DNA from: Dolomedes plantarius
Taxonomy: Eukaryota > Arthropoda > Arachnida > Araneae > Dolomedidae
Length of the DNA: 64,000 nucleotides
Assembly: GCA_907164885.2 (NCBI GenBank)
Contig: OU015490.1
Coordinates: 218,578,391 to 218,642,390, forward strand
Reading direction: 5' to 3'
The notes under the pieces were generated by a model. It was given only the letters and a program-made list of their open reading frames with translations, did not search any database and had not been told where the DNA came from. Positions 1 to 6,583 of this stretch are shown piece by piece (position 1 is the stretch's first letter; every line of letters starts with the position of its first letter). The translations under genes and the position numbers were made by a program.

Positions 1-509
1 CGCTCATCATTCACTCTTAAGTTAGCGAAAAAATTTGTTATTGTTGTAGCATCGGTGAGGGCACCGTTAAACTTGAACGATCCTCTCTCGGCAGAATCAG
101 AGGTATCTATATAGTAAAACATATTGGTCGCTTCCGAAGTTGTATAATCAGGTGTGAAGTTAATTAAACCCATAACCTGAAGCATCAAGGATGTGTCATG
201 CACATCTGAATCTATCTCGTATGCACCGACGGTCATGATACTTCTCCTGAGTAAACCTCCACCATTCACCAATGTCACGTTCTCTTCCCCTACAGAATCT
301 CCGTTTCCTTTCACGACTCTGAGTTCTTGGTGAATATATCCTTTGGAGTAGAGAATTTTAGCGTTTGTGTCGAGTATGTGAAAGTTAAACGTGGCATCTT
401 CACTCGTATCTTGAGTGCTGTGCGTTTCTTTAATTTCTCTGTACTCAAAACTTTCTATGTCTCTGATGACGTCTTCTGACGTTTGTTTTAATTCCCAAAT
501 ATTGTTCAT
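1..509 (-). CDS. Candidate Polinton major capsid protein (double jelly roll), N-terminal part
   Basis: An open minus-strand frame of 169 codons starts at ATG 509-507 and runs off the left edge, so it is partial. The start is preceded by the same TATAATAAAG-type motif as the other genes of the element. The visible part is beta-rich, with no signal peptide or transmembrane segment. It contains stretches such as LYSKGYIHQELRVVKGNG and LLRRSIMTVGAYEID that resemble the first jelly roll of Polinton major capsid proteins. In Polintons this gene commonly sits beside the penton, protease and ATPase genes, as here. The assignment rests on position and fold-like pattern. A different structural protein is possible because the C-terminal jelly roll is not visible. 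Confidence 0.55.
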   Translation of the reverse strand, partial: MNNIWELKQTSEDVIRDIESFEYREIKETHSTQDTSEDATFNFHILDTNAKILYSKGYIHQELRVVKGNGDSVGEENVTLVNGGGLLRRSIMTVGAYEIDSDVHDTSLMLQVMGLINFTPDYTTSEATNMFYYIDTSDSAERGSFKFNGALTDATTITNFFANLRVNDE

Positions 510-529
510 CTTTATTATATGCAGTAAAA

Positions 530-760
530 TTATTTTCGCTTCATATTCTTTGCAAGGATAGCTTCTAATTTAGCTTCATTCACTACTTTTAAGCCTGCGC
601 CTCTTTTAATGGATTTATTAAGGATTGACTCCAATTTACTACTCACAGCTTGCTGCACCTCTTGTTCAACCTCTTTCTTAGCTACGTTCAAAAGCTTTCT
701 CCCAAAGAAACCTCGGCCTTGTATCCTCTTGCTTGCTCCGTAAAGTCTATGTCTGTTCAT
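530..760 (-). CDS. Small basic Polinton protein of unknown function
   Basis: A complete 76-codon frame lies between the two capsid candidates, about 20 bp before the capsid start. It is rich in Lys and Arg, especially near the N-terminus (MNRHRLYGASKRIQGRG) and at the C-terminus (KNMKRK), with a helical middle containing VEQEVQQAV. The start ATG follows an ACAATAA motif, matching the other genes. Size, charge and position inside the capsid block would suit a small DNA-condensing core protein like those of adenoviruses. I see no specific motif, so that role is inference only. Confidence 0.5.
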   Translation of the reverse strand: MNRHRLYGASKRIQGRGFFGRKLLNVAKKEVEQEVQQAVSSKLESILNKSIKRGAGLKVVNEAKLEAILAKNMKRK

Positions 761-784
761 TTATTGTAAGTACAAAAATTTTCT

Positions 785-1474
785 TCACTCTACCAACAAC
801 CTGTAAAGTACTCTCTGATTATTGAGGTTAATTGGTACACCGTCCTGATTGGTCAGACGCATCCTGATCCTGTATACGTGGTTACTCTTTGTCTTAAAAA
901 AGATGGGTCTGTCAAAATCTTTAGAGAGCAAACTACCTGGCTCTTGGGCCGGCGTGAAAGAATGGATAACTTCCGATGCAAATTGGTTCAAATAAGCGCC
1001 CTCTATTATATCGCAATGGATATGAATATCATCGACGCTTCTAGAGATGTTAGCCACGTACTTGGCTTCTTGTTTCATTTCTTCGTAAACCTTTGGTTCA
1101 AATCCTAAAATCTCATGAAGCTTACTCTTCGATAAATCAAGCTTGTAGTGTTCTTTCAGTTTTATCACAAATCTCTGTCGAGCGAATATCACGCCAAACT
1201 GTATGGGAGGACTTTCGTCCCTGAAGTATGTCGTCATGTAATCGTTTAGCTCCCCCAGAGTATAATTTCCATCAGGAATAGTTAGATCATGCCAAAGGCT
1301 GCCATCGTAGAATAAAAGCTTGTTGTTCTCATAGGCCTTGCAAATGTTGTACCATGAAACCCATAAGGAAAAAGATTGCAAAGCAACCCTCTTGATCTTC
1401 AGAGGTGTAGCGTATTCGACAGTAAAGTCTTCTGATTTTGGGTAGTCTTTTGAGTTTAATATAAGCAGAGTCAT
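785..1474 (-). CDS. Candidate Polinton minor capsid (penton-like, single jelly roll) protein
   Basis: I place the start at ATG 1474-1472 (MTLLILNSKDYP) because it is preceded by TTATAATAAA, the element's usual start context. The frame is open upstream to 1570, but that part overlaps the protease gene. The product is 229 residues. Features recalling Polinton penton proteins are an early VALQSFSLWVSWYNI strand, then LWHDLTIPDGNYTLGELND, a pattern repeatedly seen in the small capsid protein of this group, and a beta-rich C-terminus ending in YRLLVE. It would occupy the vertices of an icosahedral shell. There are no membrane segments. The family assignment is by pattern and neighbourhood (protease upstream, major capsid downstream). 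Confidence 0.65.
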   Translation of the reverse strand: MTLLILNSKDYPKSEDFTVEYATPLKIKRVALQSFSLWVSWYNICKAYENNKLLFYDGSLWHDLTIPDGNYTLGELNDYMTTYFRDESPPIQFGVIFARQRFVIKLKEHYKLDLSKSKLHEILGFEPKVYEEMKQEAKYVANISRSVDDIHIHCDIIEGAYLNQFASEVIHSFTPAQEPGSLLSKDFDRPIFFKTKSNHVYRIRMRLTNQDGVPINLNNQRVLYRLLVE

Positions 1475-1538
1475 TTTATTATAAGCATTTTTTATTTTAA
1501 TAGGCTTTGACCTATTAAAATAACACACGCATGTTTCA

Positions 1539-2024
1539 TTAAAGTAGCACTTTCTTCTCATTATGATCACTTGGTTCTTGAGTTAGGGAGTACAAGATGT
1601 CCCAAGGAAGGTGGCCTCTATTTCTCTTTTTTATGTATGCCATACTGAAGTAGCCACAACGGTCAGATGTGGGTTTCTGCAGGAAGCTTGAATTGTATCG
1701 AACTTCCTTATTTGATGATCTCAGGTAGCGAAATATGTTTGCCGGGATAATGACATCCTTTAAAGGAATATTGTTATATTTGTAGTCTCCGAATGAATCA
1801 AAATATTCTACAAAATTATTATGTGGATCGTTGTAGTAGGCCACCCAATGAGTACCAGGCCCTGTCGACAAGTCTAAATTAATAATTCCACTTTCAAACT
1901 TTCTCATCTTTTTGGGTAGCATGTCAGATGTGAAGACGCCACGAAATCCTTTCTCACCATTCATGCATTCCTCGATCAGTTTGTTCGAGATTCCCAGTTT
2001 TGTAGAACGCCTTTCCCCTTTTTT
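1539..2024 (-). CDS. Adenain-like (Ulp1/C5) capsid maturation cysteine protease
   Basis: The product carries the C5/Ulp1 protease pattern: an N-terminal FRGVFTSDMLP, catalytic His in GTHWVAYY, an acidic residue in VEYFDSFG, Gln in SSFLQKP and the nucleophile Cys in SDRCGYFSM. Such enzymes cleave capsid precursors during particle maturation. The frame is open from about 2,057 but has no ATG until 1964-1962 (MNGEKGF). The helical stretch ISNKLIEECM before that ATG looks like part of the family N-terminus. The frame is -1 relative to the upstream 127-codon gene and overlaps it, with A AAA AAG in the overlap. I therefore list it from the slip site. A product starting at 1964 is the alternative. 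The gene also overlaps the open region before the penton start. Confidence 0.8.
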   Translation of the reverse strand, partial: KKGERRSTKLGISNKLIEECMNGEKGFRGVFTSDMLPKKMRKFESGIINLDLSTGPGTHWVAYYNDPHNNFVEYFDSFGDYKYNNIPLKDVIIPANIFRYLRSSNKEVRYNSSFLQKPTSDRCGYFSMAYIKKRNRGHLPWDILYSLTQEPSDHNEKKVLL

Positions 2025-2359
2025 TTCGTTCCCTTGCAACCGGATCCGCTCACTTTATCCATAATCTTTTTAGCTCCCCATCCAGCTGCCCCCGAAAGAG
2101 CACCGGTAGCCAAAGTGGTGAGAATGGGGATAAGAAAAGGCAAGAATCCACCATTTTTCTCCAGTTGTGTTTTGCTGATCTTTATGCGTTTGGCCTTCTT
2201 TAGTTGCTCGATCTGTGTTTGAGTAAGATATAGATCATGACTTGGCGCCTTGGAGGTATTGATCTGTAAAGTGACCTCCTCTTTTTTCTTGTGTGCAGTC
2301 TTTAACTTGTTGATCTGGTGATCACTCAGATGTACTTTTGTTTTAACGTAGTTACTCAT
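1976..2359 (-). CDS. Polinton virion-type protein with hydrophobic glycine-rich segment
   Basis: This complete 127-codon frame starts just after the motif CATATAATAA. The N-terminal half is charged and helical, with two similar elements (VHLSDHQINKLKTAHKKK and LYLTQTQIEQLKKAKRIK) that look like an internal duplication. Next comes a hydrophobic, glycine- and alanine-rich segment (FLPFLIPILTTLATGALSGAAGWG, split here as FLPFLIPILTTLATGAL then SGAAGWG), followed by a basic Lys-rich tail. Proteins of this build are common next to the protease in Polintons and recall adenovirus minor proteins that disrupt membranes and are cleaved by the protease. That role is inference. The 3' end overlaps the protease gene by about 60 bp in the -1 frame. 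Confidence 0.6.
   Translation of the reverse strand: MSNYVKTKVHLSDHQINKLKTAHKKKEEVTLQINTSKAPSHDLYLTQTQIEQLKKAKRIKISKTQLEKNGGFLPFLIPILTTLATGALSGAAGWGAKKIMDKVSGSGCKGTKKKGKGVLQNWESRTN
2018..2024 (-). other. Candidate -1 frameshift slippery heptamer (A AAA AAG)
   Basis: Inside an eight-A run on the minus strand, the 127-codon gene reads AAA AAA AAG, giving the heptamer A AAA AAG in the correct phase. A -1 slip moves ribosomes directly into the protease frame, which lacks an ATG in the overlap. I found no strong hairpin at 5-9 nt downstream, only a 6-bp stem about 30 nt on. The signal is therefore weaker than the one at 4,920. Confidence 0.4.
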
Positions 2360-2385
2360 TTATTATATGCAGAGAAAAATTTTCG

Positions 2386-3195
2386 CTAGCTCAAAAACTT
2401 TGCGTAGTAGCTTTTTACAAAATCATTGGTTAGCTCACCCTTTTTTAAAAGCGTATCCAACAGAGTAACGATTTTATTGTAGAGCTTTTTACTTTTATTC
2501 CCACTACATCTTTTATCCGTCAGTCGCGAAAGCAGCTCCATCATATCGATACCCTCGCCTGTATAATAATGTCCATCCCTGAGTGTTTTGAGTGCTTTTG
2601 TATAGTTCCTCATCATTTGAATTTTGTGGTCATACTTGCCCAACTCTTTTCTTAAATATTCTTTCCTATCTTCATTATCTTCTGTAACGTTCATCCATTC
2701 TTTCTTTATAGGCCCTTTTCTAGTTCCGAATTCTTTATTTCTGTCGTTGGCACGTTTTATGATTTCATTCAGCTCGCCCTCACTTTTGCTCACTAATTCT
2801 GAAGGCAATTCAAAACCCTCTTTCCTGATGAAAGACTCGTCTAGATCCTTATTTAAGTTTAAATTATAAATCGTGCGCTCCAAATCTTTTATTCCATAAT
2901 CATATTCCAATTCAGGAATTCTTGTGGATTCTAACGATGGAATGGATATTTCCTGCATTACATCCTGAACAGCTTTATGAACAGCTTTCATTTGCTCGTT
3001 TCTCGATACTTCCTGCTGAGCCAACTGTTCGGTCACAGGCTTATGAAACTCTGTTAACGTTTCTCGAACACCTAATTTTTCTTGAAGCTGCTGCTCGTTT
3101 TTTCTTCTGAGATCTTTTTGTAACTCACCCAATCTTTTTTGAGCTAGTATTTGCCCCTTTATCTTTTCGATACGTTCCTTTTCTAATTGATTCAT
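2386..3195 (-). CDS. Coiled-coil structural protein of Polinton type, function unknown
   Basis: A complete 269-codon frame starting at ATG 3195-3193 after AAGTAATAAAG. Residues 1-90 are highly charged with heptad-like spacing (LEKERIEKIKGQILAQKRL, then Gln/Glu-rich), predicting a long coiled coil. The C-terminal third contains GEGIDMMELLSRL followed by SGNKSKKLYNKIVTLLDTLL and GELTNDFVKSYY. That arrangement (LL-x-RL, G-N, IVxxLDxLLKKG) recurs in an otherwise unnamed Maverick protein. It is transcribed divergently from the packaging ATPase across a 103-bp promoter region. No catalytic motif is visible. A scaffold or internal virion role is only inferred. Confidence 0.6.
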   Translation of the reverse strand: MNQLEKERIEKIKGQILAQKRLGELQKDLRRKNEQQLQEKLGVRETLTEFHKPVTEQLAQQEVSRNEQMKAVHKAVQDVMQEISIPSLESTRIPELEYDYGIKDLERTIYNLNLNKDLDESFIRKEGFELPSELVSKSEGELNEIIKRANDRNKEFGTRKGPIKKEWMNVTEDNEDRKEYLRKELGKYDHKIQMMRNYTKALKTLRDGHYYTGEGIDMMELLSRLTDKRCSGNKSKKLYNKIVTLLDTLLKKGELTNDFVKSYYAKFLS

Positions 3196-3298
3196 CTTTA
3201 TTACTTGACAAATAAATTTTTGCCTTGAAGCAAATATTTTTTGCCTTAAAGCAAATATTCTTTACCTTAAAGTAAATATTTTCACCTTAAATAAAGAT
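3196..3298. promoter_or_regulatory. Divergent promoter with 21-bp palindromic tandem repeats
   Basis: The spacer between the leftward coiled-coil gene and the rightward ATPase carries three tandem units starting at about 3221, 3242 and 3263, plus a partial fourth at 3283. Each contains TTTRCCTTRAAGYAAA, itself an inverted repeat (TTTGC..GCAAA). Both flanking ATGs are immediately preceded by TAATAAAG or TAAATAAAG. The repeats look like operator or activator sites for a dimeric DNA-binding protein. Confidence 0.5.
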
Positions 3299-4048
3299 AT
3301 GATTCAAATAAAGAATTACACGCAACCTGAAGAGTTTGCATCTGCTGATCAGCATCCTCTGCTACCCAAACATCCCTTCAGACTCTTAATCACCGGACCT
3401 TCAGGGTGTGGTAAGACAAACTTGCTTCTTAACTTCATCTACGATTGGTTGAAGTTTGACAATCTCTACGTATGTGCAAAAGACATCTTTGAGCCCAAGT
3501 ATTCATCTCTACAAGAAACATACACACAGTTTAATGATATAGAGGAAGATGATATTCTTAACCTTAAAAAAGTTAAGAAGGCTGATAAAGAAAAATTTTT
3601 AGAAATGTTTCACAAGTTCAAGAAGGAAACATTATTCACGTCAGAACTGGCCGATTTTATTACAGTGGATGAACTTGATCCTAAAGTTAAGAATCTAGTG
3701 GTATTTGATGACTGCGTGACTGAAAAGAAGCAAAAAGTCATTGAGGACCTATTCATAAGAGGTAGAAAGAAAAATGCCTCCATCATCTATATATCACAAT
3801 CATATTACTCAACACCCATCAACATACGCAAGAACTGTAACTACTTTATCTTCTTTCGACTCCAACCAAGGGAGGTTAAACAAATCCTGCGGGAAATCGA
3901 TGGTAGTCTCACCAGCGAGGAGTTCAATAGTATGTACAAACAGTGTGTCACGAAACCTCAGGATTTTTTTATGCTTGATTTAGTTAACCCTGAAATGAGG
4001 TACAGGAAATGTTTTGATTCTTTAAATAAAACATGGAACAAAAATTAG
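3299..4048 (+). CDS. FtsK/HerA-type genome packaging ATPase
   Basis: The 249-residue product is a P-loop ATPase expected to pump the element's DNA into capsids. Walker A is GPSGCGKTN at residues about 34-42 and Walker B is NLVVFDDCV near residue 135. They are followed by the sensor-like IYISQSYY segment, typical of the A32-like packaging ATPases of Polintons, poxviruses and virophages. The length is normal for the family. The ATG follows CCTTAAATAAAGAT. Its last 16 bases overlap the start of the next gene, so the two are probably co-expressed. Confidence 0.92.
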   Translation: MIQIKNYTQPEEFASADQHPLLPKHPFRLLITGPSGCGKTNLLLNFIYDWLKFDNLYVCAKDIFEPKYSSLQETYTQFNDIEEDDILNLKKVKKADKEKFLEMFHKFKKETLFTSELADFITVDELDPKVKNLVVFDDCVTEKKQKVIEDLFIRGRKKNASIIYISQSYYSTPINIRKNCNYFIFFRLQPREVKQILREIDGSLTSEEFNSMYKQCVTKPQDFFMLDLVNPEMRYRKCFDSLNKTWNKN

Positions 4049-4413
4049 AGTCGTGGTTGTACGTATACAGAAAAAGCTATAAATTCTACAGTGATGTTAG
4101 TCTGTCTCTGACGATTGCGAAGTTCTTGTTTGGTACTTCGAGTTTGACTGCTTTCGCTCTGCTTCCCTTAGCGTCCTTGAGCATCGTGGTCAGTGTCATA
4201 GAGATTATTGATAAATCCTTACATATCTCAGAACGGAAGGAAGAATACAGGTTTGCCTACAAGTTTTATAAGTCTTTACTAAACTCCTTGAGAGCGAAGA
4301 CTATTTCGGAGGAGGAGGCTTTGATTAAAGAGCAAGAATTTATTAAGGACTTGAAGTACTTCCCTATGGAAAAATATTTGAAGGAGAAAGGCTTGAACGG
4401 GTACGGAAAATAA
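4033..4413 (+). CDS. Two-TM SLATT-like membrane protein
   Basis: A complete 126-codon frame overlaps the ATPase end, with its own TTAAATAAAAC before the ATG. Residues about 22-58 form a hydrophobic hairpin (SLTIAKFLFG, then AFALLPLASLSIVVSVIEII). They are followed by a charged helical cytoplasmic-type domain containing RKEEYRFAYKFYKSLLNSL and ISEEEALIKEQEF. Two TM helices followed by a YKxYKxLLxxL helix recall SLATT-domain proteins, which in bacteria are pore-forming effectors. In Polintons a similar two-TM protein is common, with unknown role. The SLATT match is by pattern only. Confidence 0.55.
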   Translation: MEQKLESWLYVYRKSYKFYSDVSLSLTIAKFLFGTSSLTAFALLPLASLSIVVSVIEIIDKSLHISERKEEYRFAYKFYKSLLNSLRAKTISEEEALIKEQEFIKDLKYFPMEKYLKEKGLNGYGK

Positions 4414-4431
4414 TTTTTTCTGTATAAATAA

Positions 4432-4941
4432 ATGTGTGGAAAAAAGAAAGGGAAAGGCGTTGTTAACGCAGCAATCAACAATTTACCATTTGAAATGCAT
4501 CTGCCAGGACATCAATTCACAGGACCAGGAACTCAACTGCTGAAGGGGAAAACTAGGTTGCACCCCGATTTAACATACAAAGAATGGAGTAAACCCATTA
4601 ATAGGGTTGATGAAAGTGCCTATAAACATGATGTCTGCTACATTAAAAATAAAGATACTGAAACAAGAAACAAAGTGTGTGACACAAACATGATAAAAGA
4701 ATTGGACGATATCCCCAATCCAACCATTCGTGAAAGACTAGAAAGAGCTGTTGTGAAGCCTATCATTAAAGCAAAAAAGACATTTGGAATGGGATCAAAG
4801 ATGTATTGTCTGAAATGTAAAACCCACACCGACACCCAAGATGCATATCATGCTACCTCTAAAAACGGCAGACCCATGATGAAAGGAATCTGCGCATCTT
4901 GTGGCTCCAAGAAAAGCCGTTTTTTACCGCTGAAGGGGTAA
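4432..4941 (+). CDS. PLA2-like protein with C-terminal zinc ribbon (DUF5679-like)
   Basis: The 169-residue product begins with a Lys-rich MCGKKKGKG, then a phospholipase A2-like core. PGHQFTGPGT (residues 25-34) resembles the glycine-rich Ca-binding loop, and DESAYKHDVCY (60-70) carries the HDxxY catalytic His-Asp pattern of parvovirus VP1 and group XIII-type PLA2s. Residues 124-165 form a zinc ribbon with Cys126/129 and Cys154/157 around KNGRPMMKG, as in DUF5679. Such a lipase could breach endosomal membranes during particle entry; that is inference. The start follows TGTATAAATAA. The 3' end overlaps the integrase frame and contains a frameshift signal, so a share of the product is probably extended into the integrase. 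Confidence 0.75.
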   Translation: MCGKKKGKGVVNAAINNLPFEMHLPGHQFTGPGTQLLKGKTRLHPDLTYKEWSKPINRVDESAYKHDVCYIKNKDTETRNKVCDTNMIKELDDIPNPTIRERLERAVVKPIIKAKKTFGMGSKMYCLKCKTHTDTQDAYHATSKNGRPMMKGICASCGSKKSRFLPLKG

Positions 4942-4958
4942 CTGAAAAGAGTTGCCCC
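4920..4958 (+). promoter_or_regulatory. Programmed -1 ribosomal frameshift signal (slippery site plus hairpin)
   Basis: In the PLA2/zinc-ribbon frame the codons CGT TTT TTA give the heptamer T TTT TTA at 4920-4926. An 8-nt spacer (4927-4934) follows. Then comes a 9-bp hairpin: GGGGTAACT (4935-4943), loop GAAAAG (4944-4949), AGTTGCCCC (4950-4958), with one G-U pair. The hairpin contains the zero-frame stop TAA (4939-4941). The -1 frame is the integrase frame, which has no ATG in its overlapping 5' part. Heptamer, spacing and hairpin all match textbook -1 frameshift sites. Confidence 0.75.
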
Positions 4959-5969
4959 GAAAAAGTATATTACGACCCCGAAACAGGGTTTTGTGGTATA
5001 GACGAACTTAGCAGACGAACGGGATTGACTCGAGCAGAAGCATCGGACTTCCTTCATCAACAAGACGTGTACACTAAGCACAAACCCCTCATTCGAAAGT
5101 TCAAAAGGCGGAGGACTTACGTGTCGCGCATAGACGATCAATGGCAAGCAGACCTGCTGTTTCTAAGGCCCCTTTCTCGTTACAACGATGGCAACAACTA
5201 CTTACTGACAGTCATTGACATTTTTAGCAAATATGGCTGGGCAATACCAATCAAGAAGAAGACAGGGGGAGAAGTCTCCAAGGCCTTCAAACAGATCTTT
5301 AAGGAGAGAGTGCCCGAAAAGCTCCAGACAGACAAGGGGACTGAGTTCATCAATAAAGATGCACAGCTTCTGTTCAAAGAGAACGACATTCACTGGTTCA
5401 CCACCGAAAACGTGGAGATCAAATGCTCTGTCGTGGAACGGTTCAACAGGACTTTGAATGGGAAAATTAGGAAGTACTTGGTCGCCAACAACACCAACAG
5501 GTACGTGGATATATTGAGTCAGCTGGTCAAAAATTACAACAACTCGCGCCACAGAAGCATCAAAATGACCCCTGTTGAAGCCAGTCAAGAGGAGAACAGC
5601 GGAGACGTGTATCGCAACCTGTTTCAGGAAAAGGTGATCCGTAAAGCAAAGTATAAGGTGGGTGATAAAGTTAGGATATCGATATACAAGACAACCTTCA
5701 GAAGAGGGTATCAAGCAACCTTTACAGAAGAAGTGTTTGTCATCTCTGAGGTACTAGAAACCGACCCAATCACTTACAGAGTTAAGGATTTAAATAATGA
5801 TGAGGTTAAAGGCACTTTTTATGAAAATGAACTAGTAAAGTATGATAAGAAGGACGATGTATATAAGATCGAAAAAGTCCTCAAAAAGAAAGGGGACAAA
5901 TATCTAGTAAAATGGTTAGGCTATCCTGAGACAAGCTGGATTGATAAAAAAGATTTAGTTAATTTTTAA
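4926..5969 (+). CDS. Polinton integrase (rve, DDE) with C-terminal chromodomain, in the -1 frame
   Basis: The frame is open from 4863 to the TAA at 5967-5969 but has no upstream ATG. About 347 codons follow the frameshift site. The N-terminal YYDPETGFCGIDELSRR is the usual Polinton integrase opening. Catalytic residues are Asp in WQADL (5151), Asp in QTDKGTEF (5331) and Glu in VVERFNR (5436), 35 residues after the second Asp. The C-terminus is a chromodomain (YKIEKVLKKKGDKYLVKW, then LGYPETSWI), which could direct integration to modified chromatin. The protein joins the element's ends to host DNA. It is most simply made as a PLA2/zinc-ribbon/integrase fusion by -1 frameshifting. Internal initiation or splicing are alternatives. 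Confidence 0.93.
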   Translation, partial: TAEGVTEKSCPEKVYYDPETGFCGIDELSRRTGLTRAEASDFLHQQDVYTKHKPLIRKFKRRRTYVSRIDDQWQADLLFLRPLSRYNDGNNYLLTVIDIFSKYGWAIPIKKKTGGEVSKAFKQIFKERVPEKLQTDKGTEFINKDAQLLFKENDIHWFTTENVEIKCSVVERFNRTLNGKIRKYLVANNTNRYVDILSQLVKNYNNSRHRSIKMTPVEASQEENSGDVYRNLFQEKVIRKAKYKVGDKVRISIYKTTFRRGYQATFTEEVFVISEVLETDPITYRVKDLNNDEVKGTFYENELVKYDKKDDVYKIEKVLKKKGDKYLVKWLGYPETSWIDKKDLVNF

Positions 5970-5988
5970 TAGCTGACAAGAGCTATTA
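5967..5988. terminator. Hairpin between convergent integrase and VLTF3-like genes
   Basis: TAATAGCT (5967-5974), loop GACAAG, AGCTATTA (5981-5988) form a perfect 8-bp stem. The two arms contain the stop codons of both convergent genes. A shared bidirectional 3'-end or termination signal is a reasonable reading. Confidence 0.4.
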
Positions 5989-6486
5989 AAAATTCCAATT
6001 TAATGCTTCGAAAATGGTTCTGCAGATTTCTTCATACTGAGCTAGCGTCTTCTTCATTTTTGGTAACTTGAGTGGGACCTCGAAATCCCTTATTCGTAAC
6101 ATATGGAACAAGATGTAGTTTTTGCTGATTAGGTTTTTCCGCTCTGGAAACATCTCTTCATATTTATGGATTAAAGACAAAAAGTCAACAACCAGCTGTT
6201 CCTCGAAAGGGAGATTGAACTGACCTATCCAGTTTTCCAGATTGTTTGCTCTGCTTTTCAAGCTCTGCTGTCTCTTCATGATTAAATACAGTTGCAGATG
6301 GTTCAAAGGGGGTTTATTGGGATTGTACCTCAGTTCTTCGCCACATGCTTGGCAAATGTACCAGCTATCATCGTTTTGTATTACATATTCGTGCTCACAC
6401 TCTTGGGCTTTAGTTTTCAAGTCTGAAGAAACTTTTCTGTTTAGGTCAAACAGTCTTACTATTTCCATCACTTCCTCCATATCCAT
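5986..6486 (-). CDS. Zinc-ribbon protein resembling VLTF3/TFIIB-like late transcription factors
   Basis: The 166-residue product begins after TATAAAATAAAAT; a second ATG lies two codons in. Residues 30-48 hold CEH...CQACG (Cys-x-His and Cys-x2-Cys), a compact zinc ribbon. An all-helical region follows, with LKSRANNLENWIGQF and a C-terminal PLKLPKMKKTLAQYEEICR pattern. The ribbon plus NHxxxWLxQF-like and PKxxxTxxxYxxI-like segments resemble VLTF3-type late transcription factors of large DNA viruses. If correct, it would recognise the TATAAATAA-like start motifs of the structural genes. It is convergent with the integrase and divergent from the polymerase. The family call is tentative. Confidence 0.5.
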   Translation of the reverse strand: MDMEEVMEIVRLFDLNRKVSSDLKTKAQECEHEYVIQNDDSWYICQACGEELRYNPNKPPLNHLQLYLIMKRQQSLKSRANNLENWIGQFNLPFEEQLVVDFLSLIHKYEEMFPERKNLISKNYILFHMLRIRDFEVPLKLPKMKKTLAQYEEICRTIFEALNWNF

Positions 6487-6583
6487 ATTTTATTTTATAA
6501 AGTCTTCCTTTTAACCCCTTTTTAATTTGATTTTGCCTCATCAAGGATTTAAGCATTTAAAGAAATTAATTCTATATATAAAG
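6487..6583. promoter_or_regulatory. Divergent promoter between VLTF3-like gene and DNA polymerase
   Basis: This 97-bp AT-rich spacer has ATG-proximal motifs on both sides: TATAAAATAAAAT on the left and TCTATATATAAAG on the right. No tandem operator repeats like those at 3.2 kb are seen. It presumably drives replication-phase genes in both directions. Confidence 0.4.

Noticed and set aside
878..1108. Plus-strand frames opposite Maverick genes (also 2034, 2624, 2922 and similar)
   Set aside because: They are shadows of the minus-strand genes, which have recognisable family patterns and start motifs.
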